This document shows positions 8,920 through 18,269 of a stretch of DNA of 64,000 nt, one piece after another (position 1 is the first letter of the stretch; each line of letters starts with the position of its first letter). The notes beneath the pieces were generated by a model. It saw nothing but the letters and a program-made list of their open reading frames with translations. It was not told the origin of the DNA and ran no database searches. The translations under genes and the position numbers were made by a program. The DNA is from Petrimonas mucosa (GTDB lineage Bacteria; Bacteroidota; Bacteroidia; Bacteroidales; Dysgonomonadaceae), in NCBI RefSeq assembly GCF_900095795.1, contig NZ_LT608328.1, forward strand, positions 3,093,001-3,157,000, given 5' to 3'.

Positions 8920-9483
8920 ATGGCCTATTTCTCCTATGTCAAATCAATTTATGAGAAGTATATAGATCAGCTATACGCTTACGCTCTCCATTGGGGATTT
9001 GACAGAAATGTTGCCATGGATGCCATACACGATGTTTTTTACAAACTCTGTTCGAATGGCAATTCATTGGAAAACGTAGCGAACGTAAAGTTCTTTCTTT
9101 TCAGGTCACTTAAAAACAGACTCATCGATATCTACCGGTCAAACAGGGAACATGCGGGAATACTTGCCTCCAACGGTGATGGCGGCAATGAGATGTCGTT
9201 CCGGTTGAATGTAAGCATTGAAGATGATCTGATAGAGGAAGAGGATCGGGAAGAGATACGTCAGAAAGTGGAAAAAATATTGAACCAACTGACCGACAGG
9301 CAGCGTGAAATCATCTATCTTCGCTATGTCCAGGAGTACAGTTATGAAGAGATTGCAGCACTTATGCAGATATCTGTCCTCTCCTGCCGCAATCTCATGA
9401 GCAAGGCGGTAACGCGGATAAGGGAAAGCAACCTTTTCTCCATTTTCCCTGCTCAGGCGATCTGCCTCTTTTCATTTTTTTGA
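8920..9483 (+). CDS. RNA polymerase ECF sigma factor (sigma-70 family)
   Basis: 187 residues. Sigma region 2 is at about 10-75 (YIDQLYAYALHWGFDRN, AIHDVFYKLC, FLFRSLKNRLIDIYRS). Sigma region 4 is at about 125-172 (LTDRQREIIYLRYVQEYSYEEIAALM, HTH ending at RIRE). It resembles the Bacteroidetes ECF sigmas that often act with a FecR anti-sigma and a SusC-like receptor, but no fecR gene lies beside it. The gene stands alone; the next gene has its own promoter. Its target genes are not visible, although the orphan barrel upstream or the sugar genes downstream are candidates. Confidence 0.9.
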   Translation: MAYFSYVKSIYEKYIDQLYAYALHWGFDRNVAMDAIHDVFYKLCSNGNSLENVANVKFFLFRSLKNRLIDIYRSNREHAGILASNGDGGNEMSFRLNVSIEDDLIEEEDREEIRQKVEKILNQLTDRQREIIYLRYVQEYSYEEIAALMQISVLSCRNLMSKAVTRIRESNLFSIFPAQAICLFSFF

Positions 9484-9510
9484 ATTTCTCTCCAAGTTTT
9501 CATATATTTG
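9479..9510 (+). promoter_or_regulatory. Promoter of the Gfo/Idh-DUF1080 pair
   Basis: TTTG (9479-9482, overlapping the sigma-factor stop codon), 20 bases, then TATATTTG (9503-9510). It fits the Bacteroidetes housekeeping pattern. The leader to the ATG at 9581 would be about 65 bases. Confidence 0.65.
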
Positions 9511-9580
9511 AACGATGAAAATCAAGGCAACCGGGCCTATTGGTAGAAACTCACACTATTTTAAATAATTAGAATTAATT

Positions 9581-10834
9581 ATGACCTCCAGAAGAGACTT
9601 TTTAAAAACCCTTGGGGGAGTGACACTCCTCACGGTGGTTCCCAGAAATGTACTGGGTAAGGGGTTTATCGCGCCAAGCGATGAACTGACAAAAGGAATT
9701 ATCGGCGTTGGCGGAATGGGGCGTGGTCACATTCCTTACGACAACACACGCGTGGTAGCCATGTGCGATGTCGATAAGAACCACCTCAACCAGGCTGCTG
9801 CCATGGTAAAAGACAAAATCAATCTCTATCACGATTTTCGTGAACTTATCCTCGACAAGAATGTCGACATCGTTCATATCGCCACCCCGCCCCACTGGCA
9901 CGGGATCATGTCGATTGAGGCGGCCAAGGCAGGAAAAGACATTTTCTGTGAAAAACCGATGACCAGGACCATTGGTGAGAGTAAACGCGTCGTCGAAGCG
10001 ATCCGGCAATACGGCAACATCTTCAGGCTGAATACTTGGTTCCGTTTCAAGGATCAGTTCTACGGACTAGGAACACCGGTAAAACCGCTCAAGAAACTTG
10101 TCGATAGCGGACTCCTTGGTTGGCCGCTGAAAGTCACCATCAGCAAACATACCGGTTTCGACTGGAAATTCTACTGGGTGGGAAAAACTCATCTTGAACC
10201 GCAGTCCATACCCCAGGAACTCGATTACGACATGTGGCTGGGCCCTGCCCCATACAAACCATACAATGCCCATCGCGTCCACTCAACCTTCCGCGGGTAC
10301 TGGGATTACGACGGCGGAGGTCTTGGCGATATGGGACAACACTATATCGATCCTGTTCAATATCTGCTCGGCAAGGATAATACCAGTCCGGTAAAGGTAG
10401 AGGTTGACGCCCCGCAACAGCACCCCGATGCAGTGGGTACCTGGCGCTCCATCACCTATACTTACGACGACGGTTGCCAGATTATCCTCTGGGGAGGTGA
10501 CTACGGCGAACCCAACACCCCATACATCGCCGGTCCAAACGGAAATGTATACAAGAACTTCGTATGCGACATCCCCGACTGGCAAAAGAAACTGGCCGAC
10601 TTCCCCGAACCGGAGGAACAGAATGCCAATTTCATCGAGTGTGTCCGCAACCGGCAGAAGTTTGCACTGAATGAACTGAATGGTCACCGCTCCGCAACCA
10701 TCGTGAATATGGGTGCAGTAGCACTCCGATTAAACAGGACACTCGAGTATGACCCTGTAAAAGAGATGTTTGTAAACGATGAAGAGGCCAATCGCCTGAT
10801 CGATCAGCCGATGCGAGCTCCATGGAGTATTTAA
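9581..10834 (+). CDS. Tat-exported Gfo/Idh/MocA family oxidoreductase
   Basis: 417 residues. A twin-arginine signal TSRRDFLKTLGG begins at residue 2, so the folded enzyme with its NAD(P) should be exported to the periplasm. The Rossmann loop is GVGGMGRG (about 42-50), followed by VAMCDVD and the family EKP motif (DIFCEKPMTR, about 125-134). The C-terminal part has the GFO_IDH_MocA substrate domain. The next gene, 18 bases downstream, encodes a DUF1080 protein. Together they fit the 3-keto-glycoside pathway, where the oxidoreductase oxidises C3 of a glycoside and a DUF1080 enzyme then splits the bond. The exact substrate is not known. Confidence 0.92.
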   Translation: MTSRRDFLKTLGGVTLLTVVPRNVLGKGFIAPSDELTKGIIGVGGMGRGHIPYDNTRVVAMCDVDKNHLNQAAAMVKDKINLYHDFRELILDKNVDIVHIATPPHWHGIMSIEAAKAGKDIFCEKPMTRTIGESKRVVEAIRQYGNIFRLNTWFRFKDQFYGLGTPVKPLKKLVDSGLLGWPLKVTISKHTGFDWKFYWVGKTHLEPQSIPQELDYDMWLGPAPYKPYNAHRVHSTFRGYWDYDGGGLGDMGQHYIDPVQYLLGKDNTSPVKVEVDAPQQHPDAVGTWRSITYTYDDGCQIILWGGDYGEPNTPYIAGPNGNVYKNFVCDIPDWQKKLADFPEPEEQNANFIECVRNRQKFALNELNGHRSATIVNMGAVALRLNRTLEYDPVKEMFVNDEEANRLIDQPMRAPWSI

Positions 10835-10852
10835 CCTATAAAATGTCAGAAA

Positions 10853-13800
10853 ATGAAAGCTATTAGACTCATCATAATCTGCTTGCTGATAGCAGGCGGA
10901 CTTCAGGCCCAACTGCCGCAGGGCAGAACCAAAGCCACAATCATTGCAGATGCATTGGCTCAACTTCCGGCCGACAATCAAACCCAATACAGTCAAACAA
11001 TGACCGATCTGGTTTCTACCGGTGAGGAGGGCTTGCTGGAACTGATCGGACGAATGAATCCTCCGGGCAACCAGAGCAACGAGCGGTTAGACTACGCCAT
11101 CAGCGGTTGGACCAATTTTGTGGCAAACGATGAAGCCAGACGAGCGGTTGCTGCAGACGCTTTTGGAAAAGCTCTCGGCCAGTCGCTCGACAACGAGGTG
11201 AAAGCCTTTGTCATCCGTCAACTTGGCCAGATAGGCACCGACCAGCATGTGGAGAGCCTCGCCGCACTGCTGAAAGAGGAGCAGCTCTCCGCTCCGGCAG
11301 CACAGGCACTGGTCTCCATTGGAAGCGAAAAAGCCAAGGAGGCCATCGCTGCCGAACTTTCAGCGAGCCGGTCGGAAAAACTGAAGATCAATCTGATCAA
11401 CGCATTGGGTCAGGCAAGATATAGCCCGGCAGAACAGATATTGCTATCCGAACTGGGAGAGAATCCATCGGAGGAAATTGCCAATTCAGTGCTGGCCACT
11501 CTGGGCAGTATGGGAACCAGAAATGCAATTGTTCCGCTGAAGAACGCTGCAAAAAAGGTCAACTACTCCTATCAGGGTGCCAACGGTGCAACTGCGGCCT
11601 ATATTTCACTGCTGAAGCGGTTGGTCAAGAGCGATCCGAAAGAGGTGGCAAAAGAGGGCGAACAGCTGCTCGCTTTTGCCGTCAAACAGAATCGTCCCGA
11701 TTTAAAGGTGGCCGCATCACAACTGCTGCTGGAAGTCCCCTCCGTGAATAAGGGCAAACTCCTCAACAGTGCATTGAAGGATGGCGATATCAAATATCTC
11801 ACCCGTTTGCTGGAGGCATATCCGTTCCACAACGACCGAAAAGCGACCGAAAAGATCGTTAAGGAGCTGACACCGAAGGCTTCTGCCGGAAAGCAGGCCG
11901 CCCTTATCTACTGGATAGGTAACCACAAGATTGCAAATGGAGCCACCCTGCTTTCGGGTTACGCCACATCAGGGAACAGGATGGTACAGAAGGCTGCCAT
12001 CTCTTCACTTGCAAAGATCGGTAACGAACAGGCCATGCTGGTTCTGGCCGGACTCTTGAAAAACCGGGACGATGAAACCGTATCACTGGCAAAGGATGCC
12101 TTGTCGACCTACAAGGGTGACATCTCCTACACCCTCGCTTCGGTTTTCAATGAGTGCGGCGATGCCGGGAAAAAAGCCATCCTGCAACTTATCGCCAACC
12201 GGAAAATGGAATCGCAATACAACCTGGTGTACAACCAGCTGTTTACCGACAACAGCGTCATTAAGGCCGAGGCTGCCAATACGCTGCAACACGTGGTGAC
12301 CGACAAGCAACTGGACGATCTCTTCAATCTGCTAGAACAGTCGGATGCCGCTTATCTTCCCGCACTGCAACAGGCTGTCAATGCCGCCCTTTCCGCACTT
12401 CCGGCCGGTGAGCAGATGAAACTGGTATCTGACAGGATGGGAAGATCGGCCAACAAACACCTCTATTATACCGCCCTGGCCAACAGCGGTACTCCCGAGG
12501 CGATGGCGATGATTACCAAAGCATACGGTTCAGAGAGTGGCAAGAATAAAAGTGCTGCCCTGGATGCTCTGATCAACTGGAAATCCTTTTCGGCCATCTA
12601 CCCGATGCTCGATATCGCCCGTAGCAGTAACGATAAGGGTGAGCTGGGCAAGCTGACCGATGCCATCGTTGCCACCATCGCCAAATCTGACCAGACCGAT
12701 GCCGTCAAGTATCTCTATCTGCGTGAGGCGATGCAGTTTGCACAAACCGACAAGCAGAAGAACGAGATCCTCCGCCAGTTGGGGAATACCGGCCAGTACC
12801 AGGCCATGCTCTTCGTGGCCCCCTTCATGGATAATGCGGCATTGAGTGAAAATGCAGCGCTGGCGGCCATGAACATCGCCCTGAACAACCCAAGTTTTGC
12901 AGGTGCTGAAACCACACGCATCCTGGAGAAGGTGAGCAAGACGCTGAAAAATCCCGATGCCGGATATCAGCGTGAATCGATCAAGAAGTTCCTGAACGAG
13001 AATCCGCAGACGGGTGGATATCTCTCCATCTTTAACGGCAAGAACCTCGACGGCTGGAAAGGCCTGGTAGAGAACCCCATCAAGCGCGCCAAAATGTCGG
13101 CCAAGGAGCTGGCTGCTGCACAGAAGAAGGCCGATGCAGTGGCAAAAACCGGCTGGATTGTTGAAGATGGGATACTGCTCTTCACCGGTAAAGGGGACAA
13201 CCTCTGCACCGAAAAACAGTATGGCGACTTCGAGATGCTGGTCGACTGGAAACTCTATCCCGGACCGGAGCCCGATGCCGGCATCTACCTGCGCGGCACT
13301 CCCCAGGTCCAGATCTGGGATACCGCCCGCGTGAACGTTGGTGCACAGGTTGGATCGGGAGGTTTGTACAACAACCAGAAAAACCCGAGCAAACCGCTGA
13401 AGGTGGCAGACCAGAAGGTGGGTGAATGGAACACCTTCCGCATCCGGATGGTGGGCGAAAGGGTTTCGGTATGGCTCAATGGCGAACTGGTTACCGACAA
13501 TGTAATCCTGGAGAACTACTGGGATCGCAGCCAGCCGATCTTCCCGATCGAACAGATCGAACTACAGGCACACGGCAGCAAGGTGGCCTACCGCGACATC
13601 TTCATCAAGGAGATCGAACGGCCCGAACCTTTCCAGTTGTCTGACGAGGAGAAGAAGGAGGGCTTCCGCATCCTCTTCGACGGGACCAACCTCGACCAGT
13701 GGATCGGCAACAAGAGAGACTATGTGGTGGAGAGTGGCAATATCGTACTCTATCCCAGCCAGAACTTCGGCGGCAACCTCTACACCAAGGAGCAGTTCGA

Positions 13801-14236
13801 CAATTTTGTCTTCCGCTTCGAGTTCATGCTTACGCCGGGAGCCAACAACGGTCTGGGTATCCGTACCCCCCTGGAGGGCGACGCCGCCTATGTGGGGATG
13901 GAGCTGCAGATTCTCGACAACGATGCCCCCATCTACAAGGATCTCCAGGCATACCAGTACCACGGTTCGGTCTATGGTGTCATCCCGGCCAAACGGGGAT
14001 ACCTGAAACCCACCGGCGAATGGAATTACCAGGAGGTGATTGCCGATGGCGACAACATCAAGGTGATCCTCAACGGTACCACCATCCTCGATGGTAACAT
14101 CCGCGAGGCATCCAAGAACGGTACGATGGATAAGCGTGAACATCCCGGACTGCTTAACAAGACCGGACATATCGGTTTTCTGGGTCACGGTTCGGAGGTG
14201 AAATTCAGAAATATCCGGATCAAGGAGTTGAAATAG
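10853..14236 (+). CDS. HEAT-repeat protein with two DUF1080 (3-keto-disaccharide hydrolase) domains
   Basis: 1127 residues, far longer than single-domain DUF1080 proteins (about 200-270). A signal peptide (cleaved near GLQA, residue 19) is followed by about 650 residues of alpha-helical HEAT-like repeats (for example LIGRMNPPG, VRQLGQIGTDQHVESLAALL, ISSLAKIGNEQAMLVLAGLL). DUF1080 domain 1 is at about 721-920 (FNGKNLDGWKG, PDAGIYLRG) and domain 2 at about 935-1127 (LFDGTNLDQWIG, NNGLGIRTP). The fold of DUF1080 is a concanavalin-like sandwich; family members hydrolyse 3-keto-glycosides. It forms an operon with the oxidoreductase upstream and ends at a clear terminator. One of the two domains could be binding only. 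Confidence 0.9.
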   Translation: MKAIRLIIICLLIAGGLQAQLPQGRTKATIIADALAQLPADNQTQYSQTMTDLVSTGEEGLLELIGRMNPPGNQSNERLDYAISGWTNFVANDEARRAVAADAFGKALGQSLDNEVKAFVIRQLGQIGTDQHVESLAALLKEEQLSAPAAQALVSIGSEKAKEAIAAELSASRSEKLKINLINALGQARYSPAEQILLSELGENPSEEIANSVLATLGSMGTRNAIVPLKNAAKKVNYSYQGANGATAAYISLLKRLVKSDPKEVAKEGEQLLAFAVKQNRPDLKVAASQLLLEVPSVNKGKLLNSALKDGDIKYLTRLLEAYPFHNDRKATEKIVKELTPKASAGKQAALIYWIGNHKIANGATLLSGYATSGNRMVQKAAISSLAKIGNEQAMLVLAGLLKNRDDETVSLAKDALSTYKGDISYTLASVFNECGDAGKKAILQLIANRKMESQYNLVYNQLFTDNSVIKAEAANTLQHVVTDKQLDDLFNLLEQSDAAYLPALQQAVNAALSALPAGEQMKLVSDRMGRSANKHLYYTALANSGTPEAMAMITKAYGSESGKNKSAALDALINWKSFSAIYPMLDIARSSNDKGELGKLTDAIVATIAKSDQTDAVKYLYLREAMQFAQTDKQKNEILRQLGNTGQYQAMLFVAPFMDNAALSENAALAAMNIALNNPSFAGAETTRILEKVSKTLKNPDAGYQRESIKKFLNENPQTGGYLSIFNGKNLDGWKGLVENPIKRAKMSAKELAAAQKKADAVAKTGWIVEDGILLFTGKGDNLCTEKQYGDFEMLVDWKLYPGPEPDAGIYLRGTPQVQIWDTARVNVGAQVGSGGLYNNQKNPSKPLKVADQKVGEWNTFRIRMVGERVSVWLNGELVTDNVILENYWDRSQPIFPIEQIELQAHGSKVAYRDIFIKEIERPEPFQLSDEEKKEGFRILFDGTNLDQWIGNKRDYVVESGNIVLYPSQNFGGNLYTKEQFDNFVFRFEFMLTPGANNGLGIRTPLEGDAAYVGMELQILDNDAPIYKDLQAYQYHGSVYGVIPAKRGYLKPTGEWNYQEVIADGDNIKVILNGTTILDGNIREASKNGTMDKREHPGLLNKTGHIGFLGHGSEVKFRNIRIKELK

Positions 14237-14264
14237 GTATCCAACAGATAAAGAGTAGAGACAG

Positions 14265-14310
14265 AGAACCATTAGCGGAATGACCCGGCTAATGGTTCTT
14301 CTCTTTTTTC
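14265..14310 (+). terminator. Rho-independent terminator after the DUF1080 gene
   Basis: 12-bp stem AGAACCATTAGC / GCTAATGGTTCT (14265-14276 and 14288-14299), 11-base loop, then TCTCTTTTTT. Confidence 0.88.
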
Positions 14311-14384
14311 CGCAAAATGAAACCGATTCACTCAAGCTCAAACCGGAAGTCAGGATTTGGATTACCGTTAAAAAATGAGTGAAA

Positions 14385-14417
14385 TTGCAGGTTATTCGCA
14401 ATATTATACTATTTTTG
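14385..14417 (+). promoter_or_regulatory. Possible promoter of the ECF-S/TonB/ferredoxin operon
   Basis: TTG (14385-14387) and TATTTTTG (14410-14417), with 22 bases between them. The -7 element is exact; the -33 element and spacing are weaker. The rest of 14311-14485 shows no riboswitch that I recognise: no B12-box or thi-box-like core was found. Confidence 0.45.
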
Positions 14418-14485
14418 TTTCGTATGGTGCAAACCTTGCGCAGAGACAAAAAAAGAGAATCACAAAATCATAAAACCATCAGATT

Positions 14486-14995
14486 ATGGCAACAACAGCT
14501 AAACTCTATTCACTCAGTCTGAACAACACAAGAACCTATCTGTTTGCAACCCTTTTTGTGCTGGGCAATCTGCTCCTGCCGCAACTGGCGCATCTGGTGC
14601 CCCAGGGAGGTCTCATCCTTCTCCCCATCTATTTCTTTACGCTTGTTGCAGCTTACAAATATGGGATTCATGTCGGCCTCCTGACGGCGATCCTGTCGCC
14701 GTTGGCCAATCATCTGCTGTTCGGCATGCCCCCTGCCACCATGCTGCCGATCATCATGATCAAATCGGCGATCCTGGCAGTGGCGGCATCCATGGTGGCC
14801 AAATATTCAGGAAAAGTATCCTTCTTTGGTATCCTTTTAGCTATCATAGCCTATCAGGTGATCGGAACGGGGATAGAGTGGGCGATGACCCGGAACTTCT
14901 TCATCGCAGTGCAGGATTTCCGTATCGGTATTCCCGGCATGCTCCTTCAACTGACAGCCGGATACTTCGTATTGAAAGCCCTCGCTAAAGTGTAG
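14486..14995 (+). CDS. ECF-transporter S component-like membrane protein
   Basis: 169 residues, almost entirely hydrophobic, with about five or six membrane helices (YLFATLFVLGNLLLPQL, LILLPIYFFTLVAAYKYG, GLLTAILSPLANHLLFG, ILAVAASMVAKYSG, ISFFGILLAIIAYQVIG region). The pattern, with a short loop after LSPLANHLLFGMPP, is that of the substrate-binding S subunits of energy-coupling-factor vitamin transporters. No EcfA/EcfT genes are nearby, so it would use a shared module or act alone. It heads an operon with a TonB receptor, which suggests two-step uptake across both membranes. The substrate is not evident. Confidence 0.72.
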   Translation: MATTAKLYSLSLNNTRTYLFATLFVLGNLLLPQLAHLVPQGGLILLPIYFFTLVAAYKYGIHVGLLTAILSPLANHLLFGMPPATMLPIIMIKSAILAVAASMVAKYSGKVSFFGILLAIIAYQVIGTGIEWAMTRNFFIAVQDFRIGIPGMLLQLTAGYFVLKALAKV

Positions 14996-15004
14996 AGAGC
15001 CACA

Positions 15005-15403
15005 ATGAACAGAAAATCATTTGAAGAGGTTTTGCAACGGTTTCGCGAGATTGAATTCAACGAGAGTTTCGACATGATCGTAGCGATCGCCAACGGCGGA
15101 ATTATCCCTGCCGCCATCCTGAATCAACGGTTGAACAGGGAGATATATCTGCTGAAAATCAATCTTCGCGATCCTTTCCAACAACCAAAATACGATACTC
15201 CACGACTGGTATCGCCCATCGATTTCGATTTCCACGACAAGCGTATTCTTCTGGTGGAGGATCGCATCAAAACAGGGGCGACTGTCAAATTCGCCATCGA
15301 TCTCTTACAAGGTGCCAGAGAGGTGAAGACCTTCGCGGTAAATGGAAATGCCGATTATGCGCTATACAACGAAGCCTGTTTCAAATTTCCCTGGATTGTA
15401 TGA
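15005..15403 (+). CDS. Small phosphoribosyltransferase-family protein
   Basis: 132 residues, shorter than usual type I PRTases (about 170-200). The PRPP-binding loop is recognisable as ILLVEDRIKTGATVK (about 79-93), preceded by the family strand MIVAIANGGIIPAAIL (about 20-35). A substrate-covering hood is short or missing. It starts 9 bases after the S-component gene, and its stop overlaps the start of the TonB receptor gene (ATGA). The context suggests it phosphoribosylates, or simply binds, the compound imported by its neighbours. Binding of a nucleobase is one option; I cannot name the substrate. Confidence 0.8.
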   Translation: MNRKSFEEVLQRFREIEFNESFDMIVAIANGGIIPAAILNQRLNREIYLLKINLRDPFQQPKYDTPRLVSPIDFDFHDKRILLVEDRIKTGATVKFAIDLLQGAREVKTFAVNGNADYALYNEACFKFPWIV

Positions 15404-17286
15404 ACCGGTTAGCTCTACTGCTCTGCTCCTGTCTGGCTCTCTTCCCATCTGTTTATGCCGATGGGGAGCAACCACCGCAGATTGGCGACTCGATACGCCT
15501 CGATGAGGTGATTGTCACCGGTACAATGCCGAAGGTAAACCTGAGGAACTTGCCGATGAGCGTCTCCATCGTTGGGGAGGGTGAGATCCGGAACCGGTTG
15601 GAACCTTCGCTCCTTCCGCTGCTTACCGAAGAGGTGCCCGGACTCTTCATCACCCAACGTGGAACCATGGGGTACGGTGTAGCCGCCGGTGCTGCCGGCG
15701 GAATGAGTATCCGCGGAATCGGTGGAACTCCCACATCGGGCCTGCTGGTGCTTATTGACGGTCATCCGCAATTCATGGGCCTGATGGGACACCCGCTGGC
15801 CGACAGCTACCAGTCTGTCATGACAGAACGGGTGGAGGTGGTCAGAGGCCCTGCATCGGTACTCTACGGATCCAATGCAATGGGCGGGGTGATCAACATC
15901 ATCACCAGAAAGCCGAAACAGGAGGGCACACACCACTCGGTCCGCTTCATGTACGGAAGTCACCAGACACTCAGTAGCGAAGCATACGGCGGGTGGAAGG
16001 GAGAGAGGCTCTACCTCAACGGAAATATCGGTCTCAACCGCTCCGAAGGACACCGTGAGAATATGGGGTTCGAACAGTTGTCGGGATACGGGAAAGCGGG
16101 ATACAATATCAACCCCAACTGGAGCAGTTTTGTCGACTTCAATATCTCGAATACACAATCCTCCAATCCGGGAACAGTTTCATCCCCCCTGTCCGACAAC
16201 GATGCCGACGTCACTCGCGGGATGAGCTCTTTTTCCATTGAAAATGAATACGACAGAACCTCCGGCGCAATCCGGTTCTACTACAATTTCGGAAGACACA
16301 AGATCAACGACGGCTATCTGGCAGGAGAGCCACCCAAGCCATACCGCTTCCACTCTACAGACCGGATGCTGGGATTCTCGCTCTTCCAGTCCTACACCCT
16401 TTTCGAAGGGAACAAGACCACCGCAGGCGTCGATTTCCAACGGTTCGGCGGGAAGGCGGAGAACAGGTATAGCAACGGATCCAACAACGCAGTGCTGGCA
16501 GATATCCAACTGGACAATATTGCCGGATACCTGAATCTGCAACAGAGCCTGCTGGAAAACAGCCTTACGCTGAATGTCGGAATCCGCCTCGACAATCACG
16601 AGGAGAACGGTAGCGAATGGATACCGCAACTGGGGTTGAGCTATACCCCCTCGCCGACCTCCGTAATCAAGGGGATTGTCAGCAAGGGATTCCGAAACCC
16701 AACCATCCGAGAGATGTACATGTTCCCCCCGCAGAATCCCGATCTGCTTCCGGAACGGCTGATGAACTACGAACTCTCCTTTATGCATGCGCTGCCCGGG
16801 AACCGCCTTGATTTTGGGATAAACCTCTACTATATCAAGGGGGAGAACATGATCCAGGCAGTTCCGGTCGAGGGGAGACCGATGAACCTGAATGCAGGAA
16901 GAGTGGAGAACAGAGGAATCGAGATCAATGCCCGCTACCTGGCCAGCCGCGAAATCAGGTTGAGTGCCAACTACAGTCTGCTGGAGATGACCCATAAACT
17001 GTTGGCAGCTCCCGAACATAAACTGCATCTCGGTGCCACCTACACGAAACGGAAATGGAATCTCTCCACCGGACTCCAATACATCGGCAACCTCTATATA
17101 GCTATAACACCGCAACCGGTCAGGGAGAGCTTTCTCCTCTGGAACGCCCGTATCCATTACCGGGCTCTCGACTGGCTGACCCTCTTCCTGAAAGGTGAAA
17201 ACCTGCTAGGAGAGGAGTATGAGATAAACGCCGGATACCCGATGCCGAAAACTACTGCATTCGGCGGGTTCCAGTTGCAATTTTAA
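15400..17286 (+). CDS. TonB-dependent outer-membrane receptor
   Basis: 628 residues with a signal peptide (about 1-20). A TonB-box-like stretch DEVIVTGTMPK (about 35-45) is followed by a plug domain (LPMSVSIVGEGEIRNR, GMSIRGIGG, VEVVRGPASVLYGSNAMGGVINIITRKPK, about 50-170) and a 22-strand barrel. The C-terminus ends in an aromatic residue (FQLQF), as needed for barrel insertion. It has no SusD partner and no carboxypeptidase-like N-terminal domain, so it is of the siderophore/vitamin (BtuB/FepA) kind rather than SusC. It overlaps the phosphoribosyltransferase gene by 4 bases and is translationally coupled to it. Confidence 0.93.
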   Translation: MNRLALLLCSCLALFPSVYADGEQPPQIGDSIRLDEVIVTGTMPKVNLRNLPMSVSIVGEGEIRNRLEPSLLPLLTEEVPGLFITQRGTMGYGVAAGAAGGMSIRGIGGTPTSGLLVLIDGHPQFMGLMGHPLADSYQSVMTERVEVVRGPASVLYGSNAMGGVINIITRKPKQEGTHHSVRFMYGSHQTLSSEAYGGWKGERLYLNGNIGLNRSEGHRENMGFEQLSGYGKAGYNINPNWSSFVDFNISNTQSSNPGTVSSPLSDNDADVTRGMSSFSIENEYDRTSGAIRFYYNFGRHKINDGYLAGEPPKPYRFHSTDRMLGFSLFQSYTLFEGNKTTAGVDFQRFGGKAENRYSNGSNNAVLADIQLDNIAGYLNLQQSLLENSLTLNVGIRLDNHEENGSEWIPQLGLSYTPSPTSVIKGIVSKGFRNPTIREMYMFPPQNPDLLPERLMNYELSFMHALPGNRLDFGINLYYIKGENMIQAVPVEGRPMNLNAGRVENRGIEINARYLASREIRLSANYSLLEMTHKLLAAPEHKLHLGATYTKRKWNLSTGLQYIGNLYIAITPQPVRESFLLWNARIHYRALDWLTLFLKGENLLGEEYEINAGYPMPKTTAFGGFQLQF

Positions 17287-17316
17287 TGACAGAACTAAAA
17301 ACTGACACAATAGACT

Positions 17317-18255
17317 ATGGACAGACGAAAATTTTTAAAAGCGGTAGCCCTCACCGGCGCTGCAGCCACTACCATCAAAGAAGCAGACGCGATGAGCCTG
17401 TTGACCCAGTCGTTCCAGACTGCCAGTGCAACCAGATATGATCTGGTTGCCGTGATGGGAGGCGAACCCGAAGTGATGTTCCGTAAGGCCATTGCTGAGC
17501 TGGGTGGAATCCAGAATTTCATCAGCAAGGGCGACAAGATCTGCATCAAGCCAAATATCGGATGGGACAAGACCCCCGAAATGGCTGCCAACACCAATCC
17601 TAAGCTTGTAACGGAGATAATCAGACAATGTTTTGATGCCGGGGCACGCGAGGTGACGGTTTTCGACCACACCTGCGACGACTGGCGCAAATGTTACGCC
17701 AGCAGCGGAATCGAGGAGGCTGCCAAAGCTGCCGGTGCAAAGGTTCTTCCAGCCCATCAGGAATCCTACTACCGGAGCGTCTCCTTGCCTAAAGGCAGAA
17801 GCCTGAAGGAGACCAAGATCCATCAGGCCATTCTCGATGCCGACAAGTGGATCAACGTGCCTATCCTCAAGAATCATGGCGGGGCCCAATTGACTATCTC
17901 GATGAAGAACTACATGGGCATCGTATGGGACAGGGGGTTCTTCCATGCCAACGACCTGCAACAGTGTATCGCCGACGTATGTACCTATGCAAAACGGCCC
18001 GTCCTGAACGTAGTAGATGCCTACCGGTTGATGAAAACCAGCGGACCGAGAGGAAAATCTGAAGCCGACGTGGTATTGTCGAAGGCACTCTTCATCTCGC
18101 AGGACATTGTAGCGGTTGATACTGCTGCCGCCAACTTCTTTAACCAGGTCAGGGAGATGCCGCTGGAAAAGGTAGGCCACCTGGCAAAAGGCGAGGAGCT
18201 GGGCATCGGCACGATGAAACTCGATAAATTGAACATCCGAAGGGTAAAAATCTGA
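17317..18255 (+). CDS. Tat-exported DUF362 protein
   Basis: 312 residues. A Tat signal MDRRKFLKAVALTGAAA leads into a DUF362 domain (about 45-290): ISKGDKICIKPNIGWDK, VTVFDHTCDDWRKCY, WINVPILKNHGGAQLTISMKNYMG, VVDAYRLMKTSGPRG. DUF362 proteins are of unknown biochemical role and are often fused to or encoded with 4Fe-4S ferredoxins, as here. The gene for a membrane polyferredoxin starts 14 bases downstream. The pair therefore probably acts on the outer face of the inner membrane in an electron-transfer reaction. Confidence 0.9.
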   Translation: MDRRKFLKAVALTGAAATTIKEADAMSLLTQSFQTASATRYDLVAVMGGEPEVMFRKAIAELGGIQNFISKGDKICIKPNIGWDKTPEMAANTNPKLVTEIIRQCFDAGAREVTVFDHTCDDWRKCYASSGIEEAAKAAGAKVLPAHQESYYRSVSLPKGRSLKETKIHQAILDADKWINVPILKNHGGAQLTISMKNYMGIVWDRGFFHANDLQQCIADVCTYAKRPVLNVVDAYRLMKTSGPRGKSEADVVLSKALFISQDIVAVDTAAANFFNQVREMPLEKVGHLAKGEELGIGTMKLDKLNIRRVKI

Positions 18256-18269
18256 AAATCTGACAGGTC

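Noticed and set aside
13562-14449. 295-codon minus-strand open frame opposite the DUF1080 gene
   Set aside because: It mirrors the real gene, has no family motif, and crosses the terminator of the plus-strand operon; GC-rich third positions explain the open frame.
14311-14485. Riboswitch before the ECF-S operon
   Set aside because: No B12-box, thi-box, FMN or preQ1-like core or strong hairpin seen; a covariance search would settle it.
16180-17157. 325-codon minus-strand open frame opposite the TonB receptor
   Set aside because: Composition and position are those of a shadow of the receptor gene; no signal, motif or upstream site.
17335-18180. 281-codon minus-strand open frame opposite the DUF362 gene
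   Set aside because: Shadow frame; the plus strand has a Tat signal and clear DUF362 motifs.
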